A DNA stretch of 50,168 bases. It comes from Bacteroides intestinalis (GTDB lineage: Bacteria > Bacteroidota > Bacteroidia > Bacteroidales > Bacteroidaceae). Position 1 is the first letter of the stretch. Each line of letters opens with the position of its first letter. Positions 36,487 through 46,017 of this stretch are shown here, one piece after another. The position numbers and the translations under genes were made by a program. The DNA is taken from NCBI RefSeq assembly GCF_003464595.1, contig NZ_QRZF01000029.1, forward strand, positions 1 to 50,168. The letters run 5' to 3'. The notes under the pieces are model-generated. The model had not been told where the DNA came from. It was given only the letters and a program-made list of their open reading frames with translations, and made no database searches.

Positions 36487-38178
36487 ATGACTAAGAAATT
36501 GTATCTGCCTTTGTTAATGGCACTGGTTGTTGCTCTTTCATCATGTAGCAGCAAAATGGGTGAATTATCCTCTGATTACTTCACCGTGACTCCTCAGGTT
36601 CTTGAAGCCATAGGCGGAAAAGTACCGGCCACGATTAATGGAAAATTCCCTGAAAAGTATTTTAACAAGAAAGCCGTAGTGGAAGTAACTCCGGTTTTGA
36701 AATGGAACGGTGGCGAAGCTAAAGGTCAGCCTGCTGTATTCCAAGGAGAAAAAGTAGAGGGTAACGACCAGACTATCTCTTACAAGATGGGTGGTAATTA
36801 CACGATGAAAACTTCTTTTGACTATGTTCCTGAAATGGCTAAGTCTGAATTGTATCTGGAGTTCAAAGCCACAATCGGCAAGAAAACAGTAACTATCCCT
36901 GCTGTAAAGGTAGCTGATGGTGTGATTTCTACTTCTGAAATGATTGGACAGACATTGGGCAGTGCTAATCCTGCTAATGGCGACGACGCTTTCCAGCGTA
37001 TCATCAAGGAAAAACACGATGCTAACATCATGTTCCTTATCCAGCAAGCTAACGTTCGCGCCAGCGAATTGAAAGCCGCTAAGGAATTCAACGAAGAAGT
37101 GAAGAATGTAGACGGTGCTGTAAACAAGAAGATCAGCAACATCGAAATTTCTGCTTATGCATCTCCCGATGGTGGTGTAAGCCTGAACACTAAGTTGGCT
37201 GAAAACCGTCAGGACAACACTGCAAAAGTTATCAACCAGAACTTAAAGAAATCTAAAGTTGACGCAGCTATCGATACTAAATACACTGCTCAAGACTGGC
37301 AAGGTTTCCAGGAATTGGTATCTAAATCCAATATTCAGGATAAAGAACTGATCCTTCGTGTTCTGTCTATGTATTCTGATCCTGAACAAAGAGAACAGGA
37401 AATCAAGAACATCTCTTCTGTTTACAAGAACTTAGCTGACGATATCTTGCCGCAGTTGCGTCGTTCACGTCTGACTTTGAACTATGAAATCATCGGTAAG
37501 TCTGACGAAGAAATTGCAAGTCTGGCTGCATCTGATCCTAAGCAGTTGAATATAGAAGAATTGCTGTATGCAACTACACTGACTAACGATCCGACTAAGC
37601 AAGAAGTTATCTTCACTAAAGCTACTCAAATCTATCCGAACGATTTCCGTGCTTACAACAACTTAGGTAAGTTGGCTTATCAGGCAGGTAACCTTGACAA
37701 AGCTGAAAGCTACTTCAAGAAAGCTGCTTCTATCAAAGATGCTCCTGAAGTTAACATGAACCTCGGTTTGATCGCTTTGATAAAGGGTGACAAGAACTCT
37801 GCTGAGAGCTATCTGAGCAAGGCTTCAGGTGCTAAAGAGCTGAACGAAGCATTAGGTAACCTGTATGTTGCTCAAGGTCAATATGACAGAGCTGTAAGCG
37901 CATTCGGTGACACTAAGACTAACAGTGCTGCTTTGGCACAGATCTTGGCTAAGGACTACAACAAGGCTAAAAACACTTTGGCTAGCGTAGCAAAACCTGA
38001 CGCTTATACTGACTACCTGATGGCTGTATTAGGTGCAAGAACTAACAATGCTTCTATGGTAACCAGCAGTTTGAAGAACGCTGTTGCTAAAGAACCGTCA
38101 TTGGCTAAGAAAGCTGCTTCTGACTTGGAATTTGCTAAGTATTTCACGAATGCAGAATTTATGAGCATCGCTCAGTAA
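36487..38178 (+). CDS. TPR and OmpA-like cell-envelope lipoprotein
   Basis: A 563-residue lipoprotein (lipobox LSSC, Cys20). The N-terminal part (~25-170) is beta-rich and unassigned. Residues ~215-330 contain an OmpA-like stretch (NIEISAYASPDGG...NTKLAENRQDNTAKVI), which may touch peptidoglycan. The C-terminal part (~360-560) has TPR repeats such as FRAYNNLGKLAYQAGNLDKAESYFKKA. The codon choice is strongly biased (AAG/AAC/GCT/GAA rich) relative to neighbours, and the promoter, 5' hairpin and strong terminator suggest an abundant structural protein. It is a conserved Bacteroidetes type whose function I cannot name. Confidence 0.85.
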   Translation: MTKKLYLPLLMALVVALSSCSSKMGELSSDYFTVTPQVLEAIGGKVPATINGKFPEKYFNKKAVVEVTPVLKWNGGEAKGQPAVFQGEKVEGNDQTISYKMGGNYTMKTSFDYVPEMAKSELYLEFKATIGKKTVTIPAVKVADGVISTSEMIGQTLGSANPANGDDAFQRIIKEKHDANIMFLIQQANVRASELKAAKEFNEEVKNVDGAVNKKISNIEISAYASPDGGVSLNTKLAENRQDNTAKVINQNLKKSKVDAAIDTKYTAQDWQGFQELVSKSNIQDKELILRVLSMYSDPEQREQEIKNISSVYKNLADDILPQLRRSRLTLNYEIIGKSDEEIASLAASDPKQLNIEELLYATTLTNDPTKQEVIFTKATQIYPNDFRAYNNLGKLAYQAGNLDKAESYFKKAASIKDAPEVNMNLGLIALIKGDKNSAESYLSKASGAKELNEALGNLYVAQGQYDRAVSAFGDTKTNSAALAQILAKDYNKAKNTLASVAKPDAYTDYLMAVLGARTNNASMVTSSLKNAVAKEPSLAKKAASDLEFAKYFTNAEFMSIAQ

Positions 38179-38226
38179 GGAGCTCTTAACTCATATTAAT
38201 TAGTTCCTATTAAAAAAACTATAGGG

Positions 38227-38262
38227 TGCCCGACATTGAGAAATGTCGGGCATTTCTTTTTT
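38227..38262 (+). terminator. Intrinsic terminator of the TPR lipoprotein gene
   Basis: An 11-bp perfect GC-rich stem, tgcccgacatt (38227-38237) with aatgtcgggca (38242-38252), a GAGA loop, then tttctttttt. This is a classical Rho-independent terminator about 50 nt after the stop. Confidence 0.93.
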
Positions 38263-38279
38263 ATTATCTGCAAAAGCCG

Positions 38280-38287
38280 TACTTTCG
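38280..38287 (+). promoter_or_regulatory. Possible -7 box for the thioredoxin-like lipoprotein gene
   Basis: TACTTTCG, one base off TAnnTTTG, lies 17 nt before the ATG at 38305 and about 18 nt after the T-tract of the preceding terminator, which could serve as the -33 region. Confidence 0.35.
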
Positions 38288-38304
38288 CGGAAAAGTATTT
38301 CAAA

Positions 38305-39339
38305 ATGAAGAAAATCTGTCTATTATATTTTCTATTAATCGCCCTTTTTGCCTGTGGTGAAAAGAAAACCGACAGCATCAGTCTCAACGGAGAAATCAAG
38401 GGATTGGGCAATGATACCATCTATTTATATGGTGCGGATAGAATGTATGACCGTATGGATACACTGATTGTCGAAAACGATAAATTCTCTACAACACTTT
38501 CCGCTGATACATTAGTGAGTACTATCTTATTATTCAGTGATGGGACGGAATACCCACTCTTCCTGGATAAAGGAAACAAAATACAAATAAAAGGATCCGC
38601 AGCTGAGCTGTCCTCATTGCAAATCAGCGGTAATGCTCCTAACCAAGATCTAACAGACTTCAACCAAGAACTGAAAGGTCTGGGTACACCTTCCGAGAAA
38701 GCTCTGGAAGAAAAAGCAGAGAATTTTATAACCAAACATCCCTCTTCATTAGCCAACATTTATCTGTTGGATAAATATTTTGTACAGAAACCCCAGCCCA
38801 ATCTGGAACAAATAAAAAAATTGGCTGACCGTATGACCGGTGACTTGAAAGACCGTCCCTATATGGAAGCCCTATTAACACATATCGAAGAAGAAGAAAA
38901 AGTAGATATAGGAAAAACAGCTCCTTATTTCCGCATACGCAATACAGAAGGCAAAGATATCAACCGTTCCGATTTCAAAGACAAATATCTACTGATACAG
39001 TTCTGGGCTTCATGGGATACCATCAGCCGGGAAAAGAATGCAATGTTCCGCCGTATCTATAAGAAAGAACAAAAGAACAAAAGCTTCGCATTAATGGGCA
39101 TTTCCCTTGACCTGGACAGAGAGAAATGGTTGGAAGCAGTTAAACAAGATACTTTGAAATGGGAACAGACTTGCGAATATTCCGGATGGGATGGAGATGT
39201 TGCCAAACTATTCTCTATACATACCCTCCCAGCCAACATCCTAATCAGCCCTACAGGTAAAATAGAAGGAAAAAATCTGGATGAAAAGGCTATTGAAGAT
39301 AAACTGAAAGAAATAGCCCAGAAAGAAAAAGAGAAGTAA
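38305..39339 (+). CDS. TlpA/ResA-like lipoprotein lacking the CXXC motif
   Basis: A 344-residue lipoprotein (lipobox LFAC, Cys17) starting at ATG 38305. Residues ~22-110 fit the DUF4369-type N-terminal beta domain; a helical linker follows; residues ~200-340 are a thioredoxin fold of the AhpC-TSA/TlpA type (DIGKTAPYFRIRNTEGKDI, LLIQFWASWD, ILISPTGKI, with the cis-proline in HTLPAN). The redox CXXC expected right after WASW is replaced by Asp-Thr-Ile-Ser (238-241), so it cannot be a disulfide reductase in the usual way. A binding or structural role at the envelope is more likely. It is followed 28 nt later by the ComM/YifB gene. Confidence 0.88.
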   Translation: MKKICLLYFLLIALFACGEKKTDSISLNGEIKGLGNDTIYLYGADRMYDRMDTLIVENDKFSTTLSADTLVSTILLFSDGTEYPLFLDKGNKIQIKGSAAELSSLQISGNAPNQDLTDFNQELKGLGTPSEKALEEKAENFITKHPSSLANIYLLDKYFVQKPQPNLEQIKKLADRMTGDLKDRPYMEALLTHIEEEEKVDIGKTAPYFRIRNTEGKDINRSDFKDKYLLIQFWASWDTISREKNAMFRRIYKKEQKNKSFALMGISLDLDREKWLEAVKQDTLKWEQTCEYSGWDGDVAKLFSIHTLPANILISPTGKIEGKNLDEKAIEDKLKEIAQKEKEK

Positions 39340-39367
39340 CCATTAATCACTAATCACAAATAAGCAC

Positions 39368-40906
39368 GTGTTAATCAAAGTTTTCGGAGCGGCTGTACAA
39401 GGTATTGACGCAACCCTCATCACCATTGAAGTAAACAGTTCACGAGGTTGCATGTTTTATCTTGTCGGGCTACCGGACTCTGCTGTAAAAGAAAGCCACC
39501 AACGCATTATATCTGCACTACAGATAAACGGATATCGGATACCTACCAGTAACATTGTGATTAATATGGCTCCTGCAGACATCCGCAAAGAGGGATCCGC
39601 ATACGACCTTCCACTTGCTATCGGCATGCTCGCCGCCGGAGAAATAATCCAATCCGATAAATTGAACCGCTATCTGATGATGGGTGAACTGAGCTTGGAC
39701 GGTAGTTTACAACCCATTAAAGGTGCTCTGCCTATTGCCATTAAAGCACGGGAATTAGGATTCGAAGGTATCATCGTCCCTCGGCAGAACGCTCGTGAAG
39801 CAGCAGTAGTCAATAAAATCCAAGTATATGGAGTGGAGAACATCAGAGAAGTCATAGAGTTCTTCAATGACAAGCAGGAACTAACCCCTACTATTGTCAA
39901 TACCCGTGAGGAATTCTATGCGCAACAAAGTGATTTCGATCTTGACTTCGCGGATGTAAAAGGGCAGGAGAATGTAAAACGTGCATTGGAAGTTGCCGCA
40001 GCTGGTGGACACAATATTATCCTCATTGGTGCACCTGGCAGCGGAAAATCCATGCTCGCTAAACGTCTTCCTTCGATTTTGCCTCCTCTCTCATTGGGAG
40101 AAAGCCTTGAAACAACCAAGATACACTCAGTGGCAGGGAGATTGCAGGCAAATGAAGGGCTTATCTCCAAACGCCCGTTTCGTGATCCTCACCATACTAT
40201 TTCTACAGTGGCGATGACAGGAGGCGGCAGTTATCCACAACCCGGTGAAATAAGTCTGGCACATAATGGCATTTTGTTTCTGGATGAACTCCCGGAATTC
40301 AATCGCAGTGTGCTGGAAGTTCTCCGCCAGCCACTGGAGGACCGCAAAATTACTATCTCCCGTGTAAAAAGCAATGTAGAATACCCTGCCAGCTTTATGC
40401 TGGTTGCCTCCATGAACCCATGTCCCTGCGGCTATTATAACCATCCCACCAAATCTTGTGTATGTAGTCCGGGACAAGTACAGAAATACCTCAACCGCAT
40501 TTCCGGTCCTTTACTCGACCGTATAGACCTGCAAATCGAAGTTGTCCCCGTACCTTTCGAGAAAATGTCTGATGCACAGCCCGGAGAGGCAAGTAGCATC
40601 ATACGGGAACGCGTAATACATGCACGCCAGATTCAGGAGAACAGATATGCCGAGGTTGCTGGTGTCTACTGCAACGCACAAATGACCAGCAAACTCCTGT
40701 CATTATATGCCCGTCCGAACGACAGAGGACTCATGTTATTGAAAAATGCCATGAACCGGCTAAATCTTTCTGCCCGCGCTTACGACCGCATACTAAAAGT
40801 AGCACGTACTATCGCCGATCTTGAGAGCAGTGACCTGATACAGCCTTCACATTTAGCAGAAGCCATCGGCTACAGAAACCTGGATAGAGAGGACTGGGCA
40901 GGGTAA
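39368..40906 (+). CDS. YifB/ComM-family AAA+ ATPase (Mg-chelatase-like)
   Basis: A 512-residue cytoplasmic protein beginning with GTG. It has the N-terminal ChlI-type domain resembling Lon protease S16 folds (VNSSRGCMFYLVGLPDSAVKES), the Mg-chelatase AAA core with Walker A GAPGSGKSMLAKRLP, Walker B GILFLDELPEF, the sensor region VASMNPCPCGYY with a cysteine cluster (CPCGYYNHPTKSCVC), and the C-terminal Mg_chelatase_C domain. In other bacteria ComM is a hexameric helicase promoting branch migration during natural transformation; the role in Bacteroides is less clear. Length is normal. Confidence 0.93.
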   Translation: MLIKVFGAAVQGIDATLITIEVNSSRGCMFYLVGLPDSAVKESHQRIISALQINGYRIPTSNIVINMAPADIRKEGSAYDLPLAIGMLAAGEIIQSDKLNRYLMMGELSLDGSLQPIKGALPIAIKARELGFEGIIVPRQNAREAAVVNKIQVYGVENIREVIEFFNDKQELTPTIVNTREEFYAQQSDFDLDFADVKGQENVKRALEVAAAGGHNIILIGAPGSGKSMLAKRLPSILPPLSLGESLETTKIHSVAGRLQANEGLISKRPFRDPHHTISTVAMTGGGSYPQPGEISLAHNGILFLDELPEFNRSVLEVLRQPLEDRKITISRVKSNVEYPASFMLVASMNPCPCGYYNHPTKSCVCSPGQVQKYLNRISGPLLDRIDLQIEVVPVPFEKMSDAQPGEASSIIRERVIHARQIQENRYAEVAGVYCNAQMTSKLLSLYARPNDRGLMLLKNAMNRLNLSARAYDRILKVARTIADLESSDLIQPSHLAEAIGYRNLDREDWAG

Positions 40907-40983
40907 TTCAAGGAAAAAAACGATAGTTCACTATTTTCCCCCTAATTTGCATCATTTTCTCCCTAACTCCGACAGTATTGGTG

Positions 40984-40991
40984 TAGATTTG
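40984..40991 (+). promoter_or_regulatory. Consensus -7 box in the gap before PUL 2
   Basis: TAGATTTG matches TAnnTTTG and lies 24 nt before a 48-codon open frame. No -33 box at proper distance is visible. Confidence 0.3.
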
Positions 40992-41014
40992 CGGTAATCA
41001 AAATCTAAAATACT

Positions 41015-41161
41015 ATGGAGGCAAAGACATTATTTCGTTTTTTCCCTGAGATGCTACTTATAACAAAAAACAGTCCGAAATACTTATCTTCATTCTTTAC
41101 ATTACATCCATTAAGAGATAGTAATATAAAGCAAAAACCCATTTGTCTTTTAGCTTCATAA
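41015..41161 (+). CDS. Possible 48-residue small ORF
   Basis: An ATG at 41015 behind a -7 box opens a 48-codon frame (begins MEAKTLFRFFPEMLL, ends CLLAS) with no recognised domain. No homology can be judged by eye. It could be a remnant, a leader peptide or chance. The rest of the 40907-41302 gap holds the SusC promoter region of PUL 2. Confidence 0.2.
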   Translation: MEAKTLFRFFPEMLLITKNSPKYLSSFFTLHPLRDSNIKQKPICLLAS

Positions 41162-41177
41162 CAAATTATATATCAAT

Positions 41178-41200
41178 ATATTACAATAAATATGTAATAT
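41178..41200. promoter_or_regulatory. Palindromic candidate operator upstream of PUL 2
   Basis: atattaca (41178-41185) and tgtaatat (41193-41200) form an 8-bp inverted repeat with a 7-nt spacer; a third near copy, ttgtaata, follows at 41214-41221. The symmetry and its place about 30-50 bp before the likely -7 box suggest a binding site for a dimeric regulator encoded elsewhere. Confidence 0.4.
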
Positions 41201-41230
41201 CAATGAAATATATTTGTAATAGCCAAACCC

Positions 41231-41238
41231 TACTTTTG
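41231..41238 (+). promoter_or_regulatory. Promoter -7 box of the PUL 2 SusC gene
   Basis: TACTTTTG matches TAnnTTTG and would start a leader of about 60 nt. A second match, TATATTTG, is at 41209-41216. Confidence 0.55.
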
Positions 41239-41302
41239 CAGGCAAAATAATATTTATGAATATAGAGAAAAGAAAATTATTTTATAACTAAAACTTTATT
41301 TT

Positions 41303-44299
41303 ATGCTGAATGTACAATTAAAAAGAAAGAGAACATTTGCACAAAGCATGCTCTTTGTAGTGTTCTTGCTAAGCAGTACCTTAGCATTCGCCCAAAACAA
41401 GGTGACCGGTACTGTAACAGACAAGGCAGGCGAACCACTAATCGGCGTCAATGTGCTAGAGTCCGGCACCAGCAACGGTTGCATTACCGATATAGACGGT
41501 AAATACTCTCTGAATGTAGAAAAAGGAAAGACACTTATTTTCTCTTTTATAGGCTATAGTAAGCAGGAAGTAAAAGTGACCCAAAATGTTATGAACGTGA
41601 CAATGAACGAGGATACTGAATTGCTGGACGAAGTAGTGGTAATCGGCTACGGAAGCATCTCACGTAAGGATGTGACCAGTTCTATCACGACAGTGAAGGC
41701 AAAAGACCTGAACGTTGGTGCGTACACCGAGCCGGGACAGCTACTACAAGGCAAAGTGCCAGGTTTGGTCATCGTACAAAACTCCGACCCTAACGGTGGT
41801 GTAAACTCCATCAACCTACGCGGTGCTTCCACCTTGAACGGTTCAACATCTCCGCTTTACGTGGTTGATGGTATCCCCGGTGTAAACCTCAACTTGCTTT
41901 CACCCACCGATATCGAGAGCATAGACGTGCTACGCGATGCTTCTGCCACAGCTATTTACGGATCGAAAGCAGCCAACGGCGTTATCATAGTTACTACAAA
42001 GCGTGGCTCTGACGGTCCCGCACGTGTAAGTTATAGCGGCTACGTGGCTTGGGACAAGATTCACAACGACCATGAAATGATGACTGCTGATGAACTACGT
42101 GCATACGCTAAAGAAAACAACCTGACCATTGCCAACGACAAAGGTGCCAATACCAATTGGGCAGACGAGGTGCAGCAGACCGGTTTTACCCACAACCACA
42201 ATCTCTCTATCAGCGGCGGCAACAAAAGCACTAGCTACAATGCCAGCGTCAATTACATCGAGCAGGATGGTATTATCAAAGGAGTGGGCAACAATATCTT
42301 CACTGCCCGTACTTTCGTGGAAACCAAGACGCTCAAGGATCGCTTAACCCTCTCGGCAGGAATCAACGGTAACATTCGCAACGAATGGGGTGTGCCCCGT
42401 GGCGAGCAAGGTGCATCCGTTTACAACGCCATGTACTACTACTCTCCATTAGTACCCGTACGTAATGAAGATGGCACCTGGTATAAAGATATGGGTATCT
42501 CACAGAACTATAATCCATTGTCAATGGTCTACGAAGACGTGAGCCGAGCAACCTACAAGCGCATCCAGATGACAGGAAAGGCAAGCCTGAAAATCATTGA
42601 TGACCTCTTCCTTAATGCCAACTTCTCTTACGAGAACCAGAACTACAGCTACAAGGACTACTACTCTCAACAGTCGCAGACCAACAACCGCAACGGACAG
42701 ACCAGCCGCAACACGACTGAGGATATCAAGAAAATGATGGAAATCTATGGTAATTACGACAAGTCTATCAACGATGACCACAAAATCGGCCTGATGGTAG
42801 GTTACTCCTGGGAAGAACAGAACAACGGTGACGGCTTCGGTGCACGCGGCTACAACTTCTACGACGATACCCTATGGTGGAACAATATTGGTATGGCAAA
42901 CTCTTGGGAGGAAGACCCTGTATGGGCCAATACACTTTCTACCATTCGCATGATTTCGTTCTACGGACGTGCTAATTACTCCTACAAGAGCAAGTACATT
43001 GTACAGGCAGCCCTGCGCCGCGACGGTTCCTCTACTTTCGGTAGCAACAACAAGTGGGCAACCTTCCCCTCAGGTTCAGTGGCATGGCGCCTTTCCGAAG
43101 AAAGCTTCATCAAAAACCTCGGTATCTTCGACGATTTGAAATTACGTGCAGGTTGGGGACAGAGTGGTAATGCCATGGGCTTTGACATCTATACCTCCCG
43201 TTTCTACTACCAAGGCGGAAGCCGTTTCATCTATACCGATCCGGGAACCGGCAAGGAAACCAGCTACAAGAACCTGAATGCGGCACGCAATGTCAACCCT
43301 GACCTGAAATGGGAAACCACCACCATGCTGAATCTGGGTGTGGACTTCTCCTTCCTCGGAGGACGTATCAACGGTACCATCGAATACTATAACAAGACCA
43401 CCAAGGACATGATCTGGTCTTATCCGGTATCCACTACCATCTATCCCGTGGGAAGTTTGACCGCTAATGTGGGTAAGATGAACAACCGGGGTGTCGAACT
43501 GACTTTGAATGCCACCCCCATCCAAGGACGCGACTTCACATGGAACACCTCACTCAACCTCTCGCACAACCGCAACAAAATAGTGAAACTTTCCAATGAC
43601 CAGTTCAACGCTGGTATCATAGACAGATACAATCCGAGCCTTCCTGGTGCTTCTACTGAGAACATCCAGCGCATCATCGAAGGTGAACCTATCGGAACCT
43701 TCTATATGTGGGAATGGGCCGGTTATACAGAGGGCGGTGTTTCGCAATTCTACGTACGCGATGAAGAGACGGGAGAACGCACGGGTGAGACTACGACCAC
43801 TCCAAGTAAAAAGGATCGCACCATTGTAGGTAATGCACAGCCTTGGCTGACTATGGGTTGGAACAATACCTTCACATATAAAAATTGGGATCTCACCACA
43901 TTCTTCACCGGTGTGTTCGGACAGAAGATATTCAATGAACCACGCGCTTTCTTCAGCAACATCGGAAACGTGACTGAGGGCAAGAATGTGATGAAGTCTG
44001 TCATCAAAGAACAACGTGCCACGGATGCTTCATCGGCACTCCCTTCTGACCGCTACCTAGAAGATGGCAGCTACTTCCGCCTCTCTAACCTGACATTAGG
44101 TTATACATTCCGCAATTTCAACGGCTGGCTACGCGACCTACGCCTCTATGCTTCATGCAACAACGTATTCACGCTGACCGGCTACAGCGGTCGTGACCCT
44201 GAAATCAACCTCGGCGGTGAGACTCCAGGTTGTGACACACGCAGCGACCACTATCCGCGTACCCGTCAGTTCCTTGTAGGTGCAACTATTAACTTCTAA
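41303..44299 (+). CDS. SusC-like TonB-dependent outer-membrane transporter (PUL 2)
   Basis: A 998-residue SusC/RagA transporter. A signal peptide (ends about ALAFAQ, residue ~31) is followed by the Ig-like domain (VTGTVTDKAGEPLIGVNV), the TonB-box-like LLDEVVVIGYG, the plug domain (LYVVDGIPGVNLNLLSPTDIES, VLRDASATAIYG) and a beta-barrel ending FLVGATINF. There is no STN domain, so an anti-sigma partner is not expected. It probably imports manno-oligosaccharides, judging from the GH92 gene downstream. By eye the gene uses more C-ending codons (acc, ggc, aac) than PUL 1. Confidence 0.95.
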   Translation: MLNVQLKRKRTFAQSMLFVVFLLSSTLAFAQNKVTGTVTDKAGEPLIGVNVLESGTSNGCITDIDGKYSLNVEKGKTLIFSFIGYSKQEVKVTQNVMNVTMNEDTELLDEVVVIGYGSISRKDVTSSITTVKAKDLNVGAYTEPGQLLQGKVPGLVIVQNSDPNGGVNSINLRGASTLNGSTSPLYVVDGIPGVNLNLLSPTDIESIDVLRDASATAIYGSKAANGVIIVTTKRGSDGPARVSYSGYVAWDKIHNDHEMMTADELRAYAKENNLTIANDKGANTNWADEVQQTGFTHNHNLSISGGNKSTSYNASVNYIEQDGIIKGVGNNIFTARTFVETKTLKDRLTLSAGINGNIRNEWGVPRGEQGASVYNAMYYYSPLVPVRNEDGTWYKDMGISQNYNPLSMVYEDVSRATYKRIQMTGKASLKIIDDLFLNANFSYENQNYSYKDYYSQQSQTNNRNGQTSRNTTEDIKKMMEIYGNYDKSINDDHKIGLMVGYSWEEQNNGDGFGARGYNFYDDTLWWNNIGMANSWEEDPVWANTLSTIRMISFYGRANYSYKSKYIVQAALRRDGSSTFGSNNKWATFPSGSVAWRLSEESFIKNLGIFDDLKLRAGWGQSGNAMGFDIYTSRFYYQGGSRFIYTDPGTGKETSYKNLNAARNVNPDLKWETTTMLNLGVDFSFLGGRINGTIEYYNKTTKDMIWSYPVSTTIYPVGSLTANVGKMNNRGVELTLNATPIQGRDFTWNTSLNLSHNRNKIVKLSNDQFNAGIIDRYNPSLPGASTENIQRIIEGEPIGTFYMWEWAGYTEGGVSQFYVRDEETGERTGETTTTPSKKDRTIVGNAQPWLTMGWNNTFTYKNWDLTTFFTGVFGQKIFNEPRAFFSNIGNVTEGKNVMKSVIKEQRATDASSALPSDRYLEDGSYFRLSNLTLGYTFRNFNGWLRDLRLYASCNNVFTLTGYSGRDPEINLGGETPGCDTRSDHYPRTRQFLVGATINF

Positions 44300-44314
44300 A
44301 CAAATAAGCAGATT

Positions 44315-45964
44315 ATGAAATCATATATAAAACTTTTATTACTTTCGGGTGTACTTGTCGGCGCAACCGCTTGTACCGATTTGGATACGGAAATCAAAAC
44401 CCAGTACACAGAATTCCCCGATAACCCCATTGCAGCACAAGCTAAGCTTGAAGCTTGCTATTACTATCTCCAGAAAGAGTCCGGCTTGGGACGCAACTAC
44501 TGGGAAGGTGTCATGCTCCAGGGTGACGAAATGATGGGCATATCCTTCAATAATGGTTATTATGACAATGGACGTCTGGCTCTGCCTTCTATACACGGTC
44601 TGAAACCCGACACTCCGGGAGTAGGCATGATGGAAGATTTGCTGTCCGGTATTTCCTACTGTAACACCGTGATTCTTGAAATCGGAGGTGCTGAAGGTAA
44701 AGATGACATCGTGGCTCCGGTACGCGCCATTCGTGCATTCTATCACTTCATGATGATGGACCTTTACGGTGATATTCCCTTGCTGAAACGCTCGGCTGAA
44801 AAAGACACTCCCATTGAGCGTGCTCCGCGTGCCGACGTAGCCCGTTGGATTGAGGAAGAATTGCTGGAAATAATCCCGCAGCTGACCGAGGCAAACAACG
44901 CCGACACCTACGGCCGTCCCAACAAATGGATGGCGAAAGCCTTGCTTGCCAAACTCTACTTGAACTGGGGTGTTTACACCTGTGGCGATGTGACCAAGGT
45001 AACCAACGACACATCCAACGATAAACTGGACGAACTGGTGGCCGTATGCGACGACATCATCAACTCCGGTATATTCGAGGTAGGTAAAGGATACCGTAAA
45101 AAATTCTTCCCAAACAACGGAGTACATATCAAGGACTTCATCTATGCCATGAACTTCGACCCGGTAAAAAACACGAATAAATACGAAGGCGGGCACCAAC
45201 TGGACCGCTTCATGACCTTCAAGAAAGCAAACAACTGCGATAACGGCCCGTGGGGCTTCCTCCCCGCCAAGTCTTTAGCAGGCGCCTATGTACTAGTGCC
45301 CGAATGCGTGGACCGCTTCAACCTGCCGGGTGATGAGCGTAACCAGGTAATCTTAAAAGGGCCGCAATACGTTGCCGACTATACCAAGAATTACGAGTTT
45401 ACAGAAACCCCCATCATGTTTCAGGGACAACAAGTGAACTATACAAAGGAAATCACATTTGTAACCACAACCTATTCACTGGATCACCTTGATGTCGGTG
45501 CCGACTCTGAAGCAAAAAATATCATGAAGGGATGCCACCTCGGCAAATACCCCTCTATTCCTGAAGACTATACGGATCGTGATCGCCTTAGCGGTAACGA
45601 CATCCCCATCTTCCGCTATGCCGACATCCTGCTGAGCAAAGCAGAAGCCATCCTTCGCGGTGCCAAAGCTACCATGGGACACACGCCCGCCTCACTTATG
45701 AACGAAGTACGAGACTGCTCCAGTGCTCCCCATGTGGAGGGAACGCCCACCTTGCAGGAACTGCTTGACGAGCGTGGACGCGAATTCATCTGCGAAATGT
45801 GGCGTCGTCAAGATTTGATCCGCTTCGGCCAGTTCGAGAACGACTGGGGAGTAAAGAACGAAGCCAACCCAGGCGCCAAGACCGAGTTGTGGCGTCGCCT
45901 GCTACCCGTTCCACAAAAGATGATGGAAACCAATACCAACTGGAAACAGAATTTCGGTTATTAA
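44315..45964 (+). CDS. SusD-like glycan-binding outer-membrane lipoprotein (PUL 2)
   Basis: A 549-residue lipoprotein (lipobox ATAC, Cys20, followed by TDLDTE). The helical SusD core is seen in APVRAIRAFYHFMMMDLYGDIPLL, the C-terminal region in IFRYADILLSKAEAILRG and LLDERGREFICEMWRRQDLIRFGQF, and the end in RRLLPVPQKMMETNTNWKQN. It partners the SusC 15 nt upstream and should bind the glycan before import. A hairpin follows the stop. Confidence 0.95.
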   Translation: MKSYIKLLLLSGVLVGATACTDLDTEIKTQYTEFPDNPIAAQAKLEACYYYLQKESGLGRNYWEGVMLQGDEMMGISFNNGYYDNGRLALPSIHGLKPDTPGVGMMEDLLSGISYCNTVILEIGGAEGKDDIVAPVRAIRAFYHFMMMDLYGDIPLLKRSAEKDTPIERAPRADVARWIEEELLEIIPQLTEANNADTYGRPNKWMAKALLAKLYLNWGVYTCGDVTKVTNDTSNDKLDELVAVCDDIINSGIFEVGKGYRKKFFPNNGVHIKDFIYAMNFDPVKNTNKYEGGHQLDRFMTFKKANNCDNGPWGFLPAKSLAGAYVLVPECVDRFNLPGDERNQVILKGPQYVADYTKNYEFTETPIMFQGQQVNYTKEITFVTTTYSLDHLDVGADSEAKNIMKGCHLGKYPSIPEDYTDRDRLSGNDIPIFRYADILLSKAEAILRGAKATMGHTPASLMNEVRDCSSAPHVEGTPTLQELLDERGREFICEMWRRQDLIRFGQFENDWGVKNEANPGAKTELWRRLLPVPQKMMETNTNWKQNFGY

Positions 45965-46017
45965 TATAGAGAAAAGAAAGAGCCGGTATATCATATTTAA
46001 AGTTTAAAAAGGCTTTC

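Noticed and set aside
44339..45199. A 286-codon open frame antisense to SusD of PUL 2
   Set aside because: It mirrors SusD coding sequence and has repetitive Val/Phe/His composition.
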